Below are positions 8,747-16,764 of a DNA stretch of 64,000 nt, piece by piece (the stretch's first letter is position 1; each line of letters opens with the position of its first letter). The DNA is from CATQHS01 sp963422655 (GTDB lineage Bacteria; Actinomycetota; Acidimicrobiia; Acidimicrobiales; Aldehydirespiratoraceae): assembly GCA_963422655.1 (NCBI GenBank), contig OY730440.1, forward strand, positions 186,001-250,000, written 5' to 3'. The notes beneath the pieces were generated by a model. It saw nothing but the letters and a program-made list of their open reading frames with translations. It did no database searches and was not told where the DNA came from. The position numbers and the translations under genes were made by a program.

Positions 8747-9112
8747 GTGACAGCTTCGGATCACCGCGCCGACTCGGCGCCCGGACCGCACGGTAACGAC
8801 CGGCTGCCGGTGAAGATGCTCAATGACCGGATCCTGGTGGCGGTGGGCGAAGCCGAAGCGGAACGGCGCTCGGCTGGCGGGATCCTCATCCCGGCCACGG
8901 CCCAAGTGGGCAAACGACTCTCATGGGCCGAGGTGGTAGCAGTGGGCCCCAACGTCAGAGTCATGGAGACGGGCGACCAAGTGCTGTTCAACCCCGAGGA
9001 CCGTTACGAGGTGGAGGTCCGGGGCCGGGACTACATCATCTTGAGAGAACGCGACGTGCATGCGGTGGCCTCCGAGCGCCTGGACAAGGCCAGCACCGGG
9101 CTCTACCTGTAG
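8747..9112 (+). CDS. GroES-like (Cpn10 family) protein
   Basis: A 121-residue protein with a chaperonin-10 fold. The GroES core begins at LPVKMLNDRILV and continues through the mobile-loop region AERRSAGGILIPATAQ, the strand WAEVVAVGPNVR, and GDQVLFNPEDRYEVEVRGRDYIILRERDVHAV. This matches GroES architecture, although the dome sequence is divergent and no groEL is adjacent, so it may be a paralogue rather than the main co-chaperonin. I prefer the GTG at 8747 because a TAnnnT hexamer lies 7 nt upstream. An in-frame GTG at 8702 would add 15 residues with no family resemblance. Confidence 0.8.
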   Translation: MTASDHRADSAPGPHGNDRLPVKMLNDRILVAVGEAEAERRSAGGILIPATAQVGKRLSWAEVVAVGPNVRVMETGDQVLFNPEDRYEVEVRGRDYIILRERDVHAVASERLDKASTGLYL

Positions 9113-9117
9113 ACCTC

Positions 9118-9123
9118 TAGCCT
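9118..9123 (+). promoter_or_regulatory. Putative leaderless -10 element before hisI
   Basis: TAGCCT ends 6 nt before the hisI ATG at 9130, and no Shine-Dalgarno sequence fits between them. It would drive the hisI-trpE-ygfZ-dnaJ-trpC run as a leaderless transcript. Confidence 0.5.
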
Positions 9124-9129
9124 GAGTCG

Positions 9130-9498
9130 ATGGTCGCCCGGCCCATTCCGGCCACCGCCGAGCAGTTGGCCTCGGTCGTATACGACGGCAACGGCCTCGT
9201 TCCTGCCATCGTGCAGGATGGCTCCACCAGGCGAGTGTTGATGATGGCCTGGATGACGGCCGAGACCCTGGCCCTCACCCTCACCGAAGGCCGCACCGTA
9301 TTCTGGAGCCGCTCCCGGCAGGAGATCTGGCGCAAGGGGGACACGTCGGGTGACCGCCAGTGGGTACGGGAGGCCTACTACGACTGCGACGGTGACACGC
9401 TGCTGTTCGTCGTGGACCAAGACGGAGAAGGGGCATGCCACACCGGCGCTTTATCCTGCTTCTTCAGCTCTTTCGGCACCACCGATGTGGTGACTTGA
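9130..9498 (+). CDS. hisI: Phosphoribosyl-AMP cyclohydrolase HisI
   Basis: Zinc enzyme that opens the adenine ring of phosphoribosyl-AMP, the third step of histidine synthesis. The 122-residue protein is the single-domain form (no fused HisE). Hallmarks are LMMAWMT, FWSRSRQEIWRKGDTSG, the aspartate-rich DCDGDTLLF metal site and the zinc-binding CHTGALSCFF cysteines. It lies 4 kb downstream of the other his genes and heads the tryptophan cluster; its stop is within a few bases of the trpE start, so the two are probably co-transcribed. hisE/hisG are not in this window. Confidence 0.95.
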   Translation: MVARPIPATAEQLASVVYDGNGLVPAIVQDGSTRRVLMMAWMTAETLALTLTEGRTVFWSRSRQEIWRKGDTSGDRQWVREAYYDCDGDTLLFVVDQDGEGACHTGALSCFFSSFGTTDVVT

Positions 9499-9503
9499 GC
9501 TCG

Positions 9504-11036
9504 GTGACCCGCGACCAGTTCCGGGCCTTGGCCCGCGATTGGAGGGTCGTTCCCATCTGGCGGGAAGTGCTGGCCGACCTGACCACGCCGGTGGCAGCCT
9601 TCGCCCGGGTCGTGGGCGACCGGAACGGCTTCCTGCTGGAGTCGGTCGAGCACGGGCAGCGCTGGGGTCGGTGGTCCTCCATCGGGCGTCACCCGGTGGC
9701 GGTACTGGAGGCTCGAGGCCGCCGGGTCGAGGTGACCGGCTCCTTGCAACTCGAGATCCCCCGCCGAGACGGGATCCTGGCTGCCTTGGAGGCCATCCTC
9801 GGTCACTACCGGGCCCCCGTGATCGATGAGCTGCCTCCCCTGCACGGTGGGCTGGTCGGCTATCTGGGTTACGACGTGGTGCGGGAGGTCGAGAACCTAC
9901 CCGATGGCCCCCCCGACGATCAGGGCCACCCCGACGCGGTGATGGCCATGATCGGTGAGCTGGCAGTCTATGACCATTGGCGCCAGCGGGTGACTCTGAT
10001 CTCCAACGTGTTCGTCCCCGATGACGCCGACGACGATCTCATCGACGGATTGTTCGACCGGGGGATGGACTGCCTCGACGCCATCGCCGCCGACGGGACC
10101 CGAGCCCTCGACGAACCACTGCTCGAGCCGCCCCACCCCGATACCGAGTTGCCTATGGTGGAATCGACGATGGGACCCGAGTCGTACGCAGCGGCAGTGC
10201 AGGCAGCTCGGGAGTACATCTTCGCCGGTGACATCTTCCAAGTCGTGCTGTCTCAGCGTTTCGACCTGAACCTCGAAGCCGATGCCTTCGACCTCTACCG
10301 GGTGCTCCGCCAGGTAAACCCCAGCCCCTACATGTACTTCATGCGCCACGGCCGACTCGAGGTGGTGGGCGGATCCCCCGAACCCTTGGTGCAACTGCTC
10401 GATGGTCGGGTGATCAGCCGTCCGATTGCCGGCACCCGACGCCGGGGAGCTACCGCCGAGGAGGACCGGCGGCTGGGGGCTGAGCTGATCGAGGACCCGA
10501 AGGAGTTGGCCGAGCACGTGATGCTGGTGGACTTGGCCCGCAACGACGTGGGCCGGGTCGTGGAGTACGGCTCTCTGGTCGTGGACGAGATGATGACGCT
10601 GGAGCATTTCAGCCACGTCATGCACCTCACTTCACAGGTGTCGGGACAGCTGGTACCCGGTACGTCCCCCGTCGACGTGCTGCGAGCCACCCTGCCGGCG
10701 GGCACAGTGTCGGGAGCACCGAAGGTGCGAGCCATGGAGATCATCGACGAACTGGAGCCGACCAAGCGGGGACCTTACGCCGGCGTGGTTGGATACATCG
10801 ACTTCTCGGGCAACGTCGATACCGCCATCGCCATCCGGACCATGCTGGTATCGGGCAACCGGGCCTCAGTACAGGCCGGGGCCGGGATCGTGGCCGACTC
10901 GGTTGCCGCCCGCGAACACAGGGAATGCGAGAACAAGGCTCGGGCCCTGCTGGCGGCAGTGCCAGCCGCCCGGCGGATGACCGCCCTTCGCCGGGGTGGC
11001 GCTGTCGGGACCCAGGCCACCGGTGGTGATCGGTGA
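9504..11036 (+). CDS. trpE: Anthranilate synthase component I TrpE
   Basis: Converts chorismate plus ammonia or glutamine to anthranilate. The N-terminal domain contains FLLESVE, the LLES motif that binds tryptophan in feedback-inhibited enzymes, so allosteric control is likely retained. The catalytic chorismate-binding domain shows PSPYMYFMRHG, GGSPEPLV, PIAGTRRRG, HVMLVDLARNDVG, SGAPKVRAMEIID and GYIDFSGNVDTAIAIRTML. I use the GTG at 9504 (VTRDQFRAL); a TTG at 9495 overlapping the hisI stop is an alternative. The stop overlaps the ygfZ GTG (GTGA). The glutaminase subunit gene trpG is not nearby. Confidence 0.94.
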   Translation: MTRDQFRALARDWRVVPIWREVLADLTTPVAAFARVVGDRNGFLLESVEHGQRWGRWSSIGRHPVAVLEARGRRVEVTGSLQLEIPRRDGILAALEAILGHYRAPVIDELPPLHGGLVGYLGYDVVREVENLPDGPPDDQGHPDAVMAMIGELAVYDHWRQRVTLISNVFVPDDADDDLIDGLFDRGMDCLDAIAADGTRALDEPLLEPPHPDTELPMVESTMGPESYAAAVQAAREYIFAGDIFQVVLSQRFDLNLEADAFDLYRVLRQVNPSPYMYFMRHGRLEVVGGSPEPLVQLLDGRVISRPIAGTRRRGATAEEDRRLGAELIEDPKELAEHVMLVDLARNDVGRVVEYGSLVVDEMMTLEHFSHVMHLTSQVSGQLVPGTSPVDVLRATLPAGTVSGAPKVRAMEIIDELEPTKRGPYAGVVGYIDFSGNVDTAIAIRTMLVSGNRASVQAGAGIVADSVAAREHRECENKARALLAAVPAARRMTALRRGGAVGTQATGGDR

Positions 11037-11950
11037 GCGCAGGCCTTGACGCCATGAGCGGGGCTGCAGCCGGAGTCGTGATCGACCGCGACGTGGTGCG
11101 GGTTTACGGAAATGACGCTGAGTCCTATCTCCAAGGCCAGATCTCCCAGGACGTGGACTCGGTCGCGGTGGGTCGGTCGAGCTGGTCGTTGGTGTTGCAG
11201 CCCCAAGGCCGGATCGAAGCCTGGTTCCGGCTGACCCGCCGCCAGGATGATTTCCTGCTCGACGTGGACACCGGATACGGAGCCGGGCTGGTCGAACGGC
11301 TCGAGCGGTTCAAGCTGCGGGTCGACGCCGTCGTCGAAATTCTGGACGGCTGGCGGATGCTGGCGGTACGGGGTCCCAAGGCCGGTGCAGTGGTGATGGA
11401 GGCCGAGGTGCGGGCAGTAGTGGAGTGGCCCGGCTACACCGGTATCGATTTCCTGGGCCCGGACCTGACCTGGCCATCCGGCCTGATCATGGCCACCGCG
11501 GCCGATTTGGAGGTGCTGCGGATCCGAGCGGGCTGGCCGGCCATGGGCCAAGAGATCGGACCCCGGACCATTCCGGCGGAGACTCCGGTCATCGGTTGCT
11601 CGGTGAGCTTCACCAAGGGCTGCTACACCGGCCAGGAGCTGGTGGCCCGCATCGACAGCCGAGGCGGCAACGTCCCCAGACCCGTACGGTTGATCGAGAT
11701 AGCAGTCACCGAAAGCGTGGAGGTGGGAGCGGTGATCACAGTGGACGGCCGAGCAGTGGGGGAGGTCACTTCGGTTGCGGTCGATCCTCGGGTCGGCCTG
11801 AGCGTGGCCTTGGGTGCGGTTCATCGCCGGGTCGAACCTCCGGCCGCTGCCACCGTCGCCGGACACGAGGCTGTCATCTTGGCCGGGCCGGCGGTGGGCG
11901 CGCCCAGAGACCGGCGACCTGGGGAGTCCGAGCGGCTCGCGGGTTCCTGA
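11033..11950 (+). CDS. ygfZ: YgfZ/GcvT-like folate-binding protein
   Basis: Member of the YgfZ/IBA57 branch of the GcvT fold, tetrahydrofolate-dependent proteins that assist maturation or repair of certain Fe-S enzymes. The signature K-G-C-Y-x-G-Q-E is present (FTKGCYTGQELVAR, ~200), as are the N-terminal GNDAESYLQGQISQD and LQPQGRIEAWFR segments typical of YgfZ. The 305-residue length is usual. It is translationally coupled to trpE (GTGA overlap) and is followed 3 bp later by a J-domain gene. A J-protein and an Fe-S helper side by side suggest a shared protein-maturation role, which is inference. Confidence 0.85.
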   Translation: MSAGLDAMSGAAAGVVIDRDVVRVYGNDAESYLQGQISQDVDSVAVGRSSWSLVLQPQGRIEAWFRLTRRQDDFLLDVDTGYGAGLVERLERFKLRVDAVVEILDGWRMLAVRGPKAGAVVMEAEVRAVVEWPGYTGIDFLGPDLTWPSGLIMATAADLEVLRIRAGWPAMGQEIGPRTIPAETPVIGCSVSFTKGCYTGQELVARIDSRGGNVPRPVRLIEIAVTESVEVGAVITVDGRAVGEVTSVAVDPRVGLSVALGAVHRRVEPPAAATVAGHEAVILAGPAVGAPRDRRPGESERLAGS

Positions 11951-11959
11951 CCTGTGGGC

Positions 11960-12496
11960 ATGGATCCTTACGCGGTGCTGGGAGTGGCCCCCGGTGCGCG
12001 GTCCGACGAGATTCGTCGGGCCTACCTGACCCGGGCCCGCCAATTCCATCCCGACATCTGCCCGGACAATCCCGGAGCGGACGAACAGATGCGCCGGCTC
12101 AACCAGGCCTGGGAATTGCTGTCGGTCACCGGCGCCCGGGCCGGTGCGGCTATCCCTTCGAGCGGTAGCGTCTACGGGGGCGGCAGCGAGCAAGCTGCGA
12201 CCGACGATCTGTCCGAAGCCGTTCACGTCACTGATCACGACGATTTTTTCGGTTCCGATGCCGGTGATCTGGTGGACATCGACGACAGGGCCATCACCGA
12301 GGGCGGGCTGCCGAACTGGCTCCGACTCATGCCACCGGTCGCGCTGGTAGCTGGGTTGGTCCTGTTCGTGGTGGGTGGACTGGTCGGCCTGCTGGTGCTG
12401 GTCGCAGTCGGTATCGGAGCTCTGGTCGTGTCGATGGTGATGTTCGTGGTGGCGCCGCTGGTGGCGCTGACCGCCTGCAAGCGAGGCTCGAAGTGA
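11960..12496 (+). CDS. J-domain protein with C-terminal membrane anchor
   Basis: The first ~65 residues are a DnaJ domain: DPYAVLGVAPGA, helix II EIRRAYLTRARQ, the HPD motif (30-32) and helix III MRRLNQAWELLS. There is no G/F region or zinc-finger domain, so this is a class C J-protein expected to recruit DnaK locally. An acidic linker (DDLSEAVHVTDHDDFFGSD) leads to two predicted transmembrane helices (~110-160, VALVAGLVLFVVGGLVGLLV onwards) and a short basic tail, placing the J domain in the cytoplasm at the membrane. ATG 11960 is preferred; a GTG at 11954 adds two residues. It sits between ygfZ and trpC. Confidence 0.85.
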   Translation: MDPYAVLGVAPGARSDEIRRAYLTRARQFHPDICPDNPGADEQMRRLNQAWELLSVTGARAGAAIPSSGSVYGGGSEQAATDDLSEAVHVTDHDDFFGSDAGDLVDIDDRAITEGGLPNWLRLMPPVALVAGLVLFVVGGLVGLLVLVAVGIGALVVSMVMFVVAPLVALTACKRGSK

Positions 12497-12523
12497 CCAG
12501 CGCCGGTGGCGGTAGGCGGTAGG

Positions 12524-13315
12524 GTGAGCGGTACCTATCTCGACCGGATCCTGGAATGGCACCGGGCCGCCCGCCGGGCCGACCGGCGCTCGGTGGAGTC
12601 GCTGCTCGATGAGGTGGACCGTCTCCACTCCGATCCTCGCCCTTTCCGGGACGCGCTGATGGTGGACAGTCCCGAAGAAGTGACGGTAATCGCCGAGGTG
12701 AAACGGCGGTCTCCGTCCAAAGGCGATCTGAACACCGACCTCGACCCGGCTCGACTGGCTATTCGATACGAGCAGGGCGGGGCTCGGGCCCTGTCGGTAC
12801 TCACCGACTCGCAATGGTTCGGCGGGTCCATATCGGATTTACAGCAGGCTCGCTCGCAGGTATCTCTACCGGTGCTACGCAAGGATTTCACTGTCGATGC
12901 CCGCGACGTGGTCGATGCCAGGCTCATGGGCGCCGACTGCGTCCTGTTGATCGTGGCCGCCCTCGATGACACAGAGTTGGCGGAGTTCCACGATTTGGCT
13001 CGCAGCATCGGCATCGACTGCTTGGTGGAGATCCACGACGAAGCCGAGCTGGCCCGGGCCTTGGCCGTCGGCGCGGCGCTGGTAGGGGTGAACCAGCGGG
13101 ATCTGTTCACTTTCGAGGTCGACCGGGATCGGGCCGTGCGCATGGTCTCGATGATCCCGCCCGGAGTGGTTGCTGTGGCCGAGTCCGGTATCCGCCACCG
13201 CGACGACGTAAGGACATTGGCTGGTGCGGGCTATCACGCCATCTTGGTGGGAGAGTCACTGGTGACCTCAGCCGACCCACAAAAGGTGCTGCGCCGTCTT
13301 CGCGGGGCCAGGTAG
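12524..13315 (+). CDS. trpC: Indole-3-glycerol phosphate synthase TrpC
   Basis: TIM-barrel enzyme closing the indole ring from CdRP. Hallmarks are IAEVKRRSPSKG, the barrel strand ALSVLTDSQWFGGS, VLRKDFTVD, DCVLLIVAAL, CLVEIHDEAELARAL, VGVNQRDLFTFEVD and VAVAESGI, including the catalytic Lys and Glu residues of each motif. I start at the GTG at 12524 (VSGTYLDRIL), which matches the family N terminus; a GTG at 12506 would add six glycine-rich residues. The TAG stop at 13313-13315 is also the first half of a TAGCGT hexamer that looks like the trpF -10 element. Confidence 0.95.
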   Translation: MSGTYLDRILEWHRAARRADRRSVESLLDEVDRLHSDPRPFRDALMVDSPEEVTVIAEVKRRSPSKGDLNTDLDPARLAIRYEQGGARALSVLTDSQWFGGSISDLQQARSQVSLPVLRKDFTVDARDVVDARLMGADCVLLIVAALDDTELAEFHDLARSIGIDCLVEIHDEAELARALAVGAALVGVNQRDLFTFEVDRDRAVRMVSMIPPGVVAVAESGIRHRDDVRTLAGAGYHAILVGESLVTSADPQKVLRRLRGAR

Positions 13316-13318
13316 CGT
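13313..13318 (+). promoter_or_regulatory. Putative leaderless -10 element of trpF, overlapping the trpC stop codon
   Basis: TAGCGT ends 6 nt before the trpF GTG at 13325, and its TAG is the trpC stop. A GGAGG lies directly against the start codon, too close for a normal ribosome-binding site, which favours the leaderless reading. Confidence 0.45.
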
Positions 13319-13324
13319 CGGAGG

Positions 13325-14002
13325 GTGTTCGTCAAGATCTGTGGCATAACCAACGAGTCCGATGCACTGCTGGCGGTGGCTCTGGGGGCCGACGCCTTGG
13401 GATTTGTGCTGGCCCCGTCGTCTCGCCGGGTGGCGGTGGACCGAGTTCGCGACGTGGCCCGGCGGGTGCCCGGTGGGGTTCTCACCGTGGGCGTCTTCCG
13501 TGACGAACTACCGGTCCGGGTAGTCGAGCTCACCCAGCGAGCCGGGCTGAAAGCGGCTCAGCTTCACGGCCACGAATCGCCGGACGATTCCCGGTGGGTG
13601 GCCGAACGGGTTCCGGTCGTCATCAAGGCCTTCCCGGCTGGCCATCCCGGCTTGGGGCACATCAAAGACTACGGAACCGACATCGTGCTGATCGACGGAC
13701 CCCGGCCCGGTTCGGGCCAGGTCTTCGACTGGTCGCTGGCCGAGGACGTACCCCGGGCCGGATACAGGGTGATGCTGGCGGGCGGACTCGATGCCGACAT
13801 CGTGGCCTCGGCCATAGTCCGAGTTCGGCCTTGGGGGGTGGACGTGTCCACCGGGGTCGAGAAAGAGCCGGGTCGCAAGGACCCGGCCAAGCTGAGAGCC
13901 TTCATGGACGCGGCCCGGTCGGTGGTTCCAGCCGACGGGGTCGACCCGACCATTCCGGAACCGGGTCCCTACGACTGGGAGGACGACCAGCCATGGCTAT
14001 GA
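13325..14002 (+). CDS. trpF: Phosphoribosylanthranilate isomerase TrpF
   Basis: TIM-barrel isomerase of tryptophan synthesis. It begins FVKICGIT with the catalytic cysteine at position 6, followed by GADALGFVLAPSSRR, VGVFRDE, AAQLHGHE, a barrel aspartate in IVLIDGPRPGSGQVFDW, MLAGGLDADIV and the phosphate-binding GVDVSTGVEKEPGRKD. At 225 residues it is slightly long because of an acidic C-terminal tail (EPGPYDWEDDQPWL). Its presence means HisA does not have to double as PriA. The TGA overlaps the trpB ATG by 4 bp. Confidence 0.94.
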   Translation: MFVKICGITNESDALLAVALGADALGFVLAPSSRRVAVDRVRDVARRVPGGVLTVGVFRDELPVRVVELTQRAGLKAAQLHGHESPDDSRWVAERVPVVIKAFPAGHPGLGHIKDYGTDIVLIDGPRPGSGQVFDWSLAEDVPRAGYRVMLAGGLDADIVASAIVRVRPWGVDVSTGVEKEPGRKDPAKLRAFMDAARSVVPADGVDPTIPEPGPYDWEDDQPWL

Positions 14003-15150
14003 CCGAGCCTTCCGACGATGGCCGTTTCGGTCGGTTCGGGGGGATGTTCGTGCCCGAGACGCTGGTGCCGGCCTGTCAGGAGCTGGACCGTCAGTTTCGT
14101 TCGGCTTGGGCCGACCCTGCTTTCCGCCGGGAGCTGGACGATCTGCTCCGGGACTACGCCGGTCGACCTTCCCCGGTGACCGAGTGCCCGAACCTGTCCG
14201 AGGAGCTGGGGCTACGGGTGCTGCTCAAACGCGAAGACCTCAACCACACCGGCAGTCACAAGATCAATAACGTGCTGGGCCAGGCCTTGCTGACCAGGCG
14301 TATGGGCAAGACTCGTCTGGTGGCCGAGACCGGTGCCGGCCAGCACGGCGTGGCTACTGCCACTGCTGCAGCTCTGTTCGGCATGGAGTGCATCGTCTAC
14401 ATGGGGGCCGTCGACATCGAACGTCAGGCTCTGAACGTGTTCCGGATGAAGCTGTTGGGGGCCGAGGTCCGTACGGCCGAGTCGGGGTCGCGCACCCTGA
14501 AGGACGCCATCAACGAGACCATGCGCCACTGGGTCGCCGTTGTCGACTCCACCCACTACTGCATCGGATCGGTCATGGGGCCGCACCCCTACCCGTGGAT
14601 GGTGCGGGAGTTCCAGCGGGTCATCGGCGACGAGGCCCGGCGCCAGTGCGCTGATCTCCTCGATGGCGGTAGGCCCGACGTGGTGGCGGCGGCAGTGGGC
14701 GGCGGATCGAACGCGGCTGGTATCTTCACTGGGTTCGTCGACACCGAAACGGCTCTGGTGGGGGTGGAACCGGCCGGCGGGGCCGCCATAGGCCGTTCCG
14801 TACCCGGTATCGTGCACGGATCCCGCTCGTACCTGATGCAAGACGAGTGGGGTCAGGTGCTCGAAGCCGAGTCGATCTCGGCCGGTCTCGACTACCCGGG
14901 GGTCGGTCCCGAACACTCCCATCTGGCCGCCACGGGCCGGGCTCGCTACGAGACGGTCACCGATGCCGAGGTGATCGAAGCCTTCGGGCTCCTGTCCCGC
15001 ACCGAGGGGATCATCCCCGCTCTGGAGTGCGCCCATGGGTTGGCTTGGGTGTCTCGGGCCCGGCAGGAGCTGGCCGGCAAGACCGTCTTGTTGAATCTCA
15101 GCGGCCGGGGCGACAAGGATGTCGACCAGATGATGGCTCTGTTGTCATGA
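13999..15150 (+). CDS. trpB: Tryptophan synthase beta chain TrpB
   Basis: PLP enzyme condensing indole with serine; forms the alpha2-beta2 tryptophan synthase with TrpA and receives indole by tunnel. The PLP lysine is Lys88 in HTGSHKINN. Other signatures are FGGMFVPETL, KREDLNHTG, ETGAGQHGVATA, MGAVDIERQALNVFRM, CIGSVMGPHPYP, AVGGGSNAAGIF and LLNLSGRGDKD. I use ATG 13999, which overlaps the trpF stop (ATGA); ATG 13993 would add two residues. The 383-residue length is typical of TrpB1, the form that pairs with TrpA. Confidence 0.96.
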   Translation: MTEPSDDGRFGRFGGMFVPETLVPACQELDRQFRSAWADPAFRRELDDLLRDYAGRPSPVTECPNLSEELGLRVLLKREDLNHTGSHKINNVLGQALLTRRMGKTRLVAETGAGQHGVATATAAALFGMECIVYMGAVDIERQALNVFRMKLLGAEVRTAESGSRTLKDAINETMRHWVAVVDSTHYCIGSVMGPHPYPWMVREFQRVIGDEARRQCADLLDGGRPDVVAAAVGGGSNAAGIFTGFVDTETALVGVEPAGGAAIGRSVPGIVHGSRSYLMQDEWGQVLEAESISAGLDYPGVGPEHSHLAATGRARYETVTDAEVIEAFGLLSRTEGIIPALECAHGLAWVSRARQELAGKTVLLNLSGRGDKDVDQMMALLS

Positions 15151-15944
15151 GCGCGGCTGTGACGGGAGAGATCGAGGCTGCTCTACGGGCCCGACGGGCT
15201 CGGGGAGGTAAATGCCTGGTGCCCTACCTGACCGGCGGTCTCGGTACCGCCTGGGTCGACACCCTCGAGGCCGTGGCCGCAGCCGGGGCCGACGCCATCG
15301 AGATCGGGATCCCGTTCTCGGACCCGGTGATGGACGGAGCCACTATCCAGCGGGCCAACGAACGGGCCTTGGCCGCCGGCACCACGCCCCAGTCGATTCT
15401 CCAGGCAATTTCAGAGGCGGACACCGGGGTTCCCACTGCGGTTATGACCTACGTCAATATCGCTCACCACATGGGTTTTGAGCGATTCGCAGCGTCGCTG
15501 GCAGCGGTGGGGGTGAGTGGTTGCATACTGCCTGACCTGCCCTTGGAGGAAGTGCAAGAGTGGGCCGAGGCCGCCGCCGGCGCCGGGGTGGAGACCATCC
15601 TGCTGGCCGCCCCCACCGCCCCCGACGAGCGTCTGCCCAGAATCTGCGCCCGTTCCCGAGGCTTCGTCTACGGAGTGGGGCTGATGGGAATCACCGGTGT
15701 GCGGGCCGAGCTGGCCGCCAGCGCCAAGGAGATATCGGTCCGGCTCAAGAAGGTGACCGACCTGCCCGTGCTGGTGGGGGTGGGGGTGGGCACTCCCGCT
15801 CAGGCCCGCGATGTGTGTTCGGTCAGCGACGGGGTCGTGGTCGGCTCGGCCGTGGTGCAACGCATGCTCGACGGCAACGGTCCCGAGGGGGTGGCCGAGC
15901 TGGTGACCGAGTTCCGGGTCGCCCTCGATCGCGCCTACGGCTGA
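15147..15944 (+). CDS. trpA: Tryptophan synthase alpha chain TrpA
   Basis: Cleaves indole-3-glycerol phosphate to indole, which is channelled to TrpB. The catalytic acids are in place: Glu52 in EIGIPFSDP and Asp63 in DPVMDGAT. The phosphate-binding loops (GVGVGTPAQARDV, GVVVGSAVV) and the flexible loop GLMGITGVR are intact. At 265 residues it is of normal length. The ATG overlaps the trpB TGA (ATGA), as in most trpBA pairs. It is the last gene of the cluster and faces a convergent SDR gene with a hairpin between them. Confidence 0.96.
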   Translation: MSAAVTGEIEAALRARRARGGKCLVPYLTGGLGTAWVDTLEAVAAAGADAIEIGIPFSDPVMDGATIQRANERALAAGTTPQSILQAISEADTGVPTAVMTYVNIAHHMGFERFAASLAAVGVSGCILPDLPLEEVQEWAEAAAGAGVETILLAAPTAPDERLPRICARSRGFVYGVGLMGITGVRAELAASAKEISVRLKKVTDLPVLVGVGVGTPAQARDVCSVSDGVVVGSAVVQRMLDGNGPEGVAELVTEFRVALDRAYG

Positions 15945-15960
15945 GCCCGACCGGCTGAGG

Positions 15961-15986
15961 CTTCGGCGAGAGATCGAGGGCCGAAG
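15961..15986. terminator. Hairpin between convergent trpA and SDR genes
   Basis: A 7-bp perfect inverted repeat (CTTCGGC / GCCGAAG) with a 12-nt loop lies in the 54-bp gap between the two convergent genes. There is no T tract. The position fits a bidirectional terminator, but stem strength alone is modest. Confidence 0.4.
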
Positions 15987-15998
15987 AGCTGACGCCGA

Positions 15999-16751
15999 TC
16001 AACCCGCGGTGAGGCCGTGATCGGCGCTGATCACGGCGCCGTGGATGTTTGAGGCCTCGCCGGAGGCCAAGAAGGCGAATAGGGCCGCGATCTGCTCGGG
16101 GCTGCTCATGGAGCGAAGACTGATGCCGGGCCTGATCAGGTCGTAGTCGACATCGTCGGGCAGGGTGAAGTTCTGGGTCATGGGCGTGTCGACGCCAGCC
16201 GGAGCGATGGCGTTGACCCGGACCGGTGTCTTGAGCAGCTCCATGGCCAAGGCCCGGGTGAGCTGGACGACGGCGCCTTTGGTGGCGCAGTAGGGGACCG
16301 TATAGGCCATACCCATGAGGGCCGTGTTGGAGGCAATGTTCACGATGTTGCCGCCAGACTCCAGCAGATGGGGGAGAGCGGCCTGGGTCAGGAACATGGG
16401 ACCCTTCACGTTCACCCCGAACATGGCGTCCCAACCCGTTTCGGTTATGTCGCCAACGTGCTCCTGCCAGCAGATGCCAGCGATGTTGCCCACCACGTCG
16501 AGCCGGCCGAAGGCCTTGGTACAGTCGTCAACGGCTTGTCGGCAGGCTGGTATCGACGACACGTCGGCCACCGCAGTGTGAATGGTCCCACCGGCGGCCC
16601 GGACGGTTTCAGCGGTGGCGTCGAGACCCTCGACATCGATATCGATCCCGAATACCGAGGCTGCCTCTGAGGCCAAGCGGATCGACGTGGCTCTACCGAT
16701 ACCCGAGGCGGCTCCGGTCAGTAGCGCCACCTTGCCGTCGAACCGTTCCAT
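15999..16751 (-). CDS. Short-chain dehydrogenase/reductase
   Basis: Classical SDR of 250 residues, an NAD(P)(H)-dependent oxidoreductase. The Rossmann motif TGAASGIG (12-19) is followed by an Asp-rich strand end (GIDIDVEG), which favours NAD over NADP. NIAG lies at 89-92 and the catalytic Ser141, Tyr154 and Lys158 (YCATK) are all present, together with NAIAPAGVDTPM. The substrate cannot be read from the sequence. The gene is downstream of the AlkB-like gene; the hexamer TAAGGT 7 nt before its ATG would give it its own leaderless promoter. Confidence 0.9.
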   Translation of the reverse strand: MERFDGKVALLTGAASGIGRATSIRLASEAASVFGIDIDVEGLDATAETVRAAGGTIHTAVADVSSIPACRQAVDDCTKAFGRLDVVGNIAGICWQEHVGDITETGWDAMFGVNVKGPMFLTQAALPHLLESGGNIVNIASNTALMGMAYTVPYCATKGAVVQLTRALAMELLKTPVRVNAIAPAGVDTPMTQNFTLPDDVDYDLIRPGISLRSMSSPEQIAALFAFLASGEASNIHGAVISADHGLTAG

Positions 16752-16758
16752 GAGCCTG

Positions 16759-16764
16759 ACCTTA
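16759..16764 (-). promoter_or_regulatory. Putative leaderless -10 element of the SDR gene, overlapping the upstream stop
   Basis: On the minus strand TAAGGT ends 7 nt before the SDR ATG at 16751. Its TAA is the stop codon of the AlkB-like gene (16762-16764). Confidence 0.45.

Noticed and set aside
10775..12814. 679-codon open frame on the minus strand
   Set aside because: Shadow of trpE, ygfZ, the dnaJ-like gene and trpC, all of which have clear family motifs on the plus strand.
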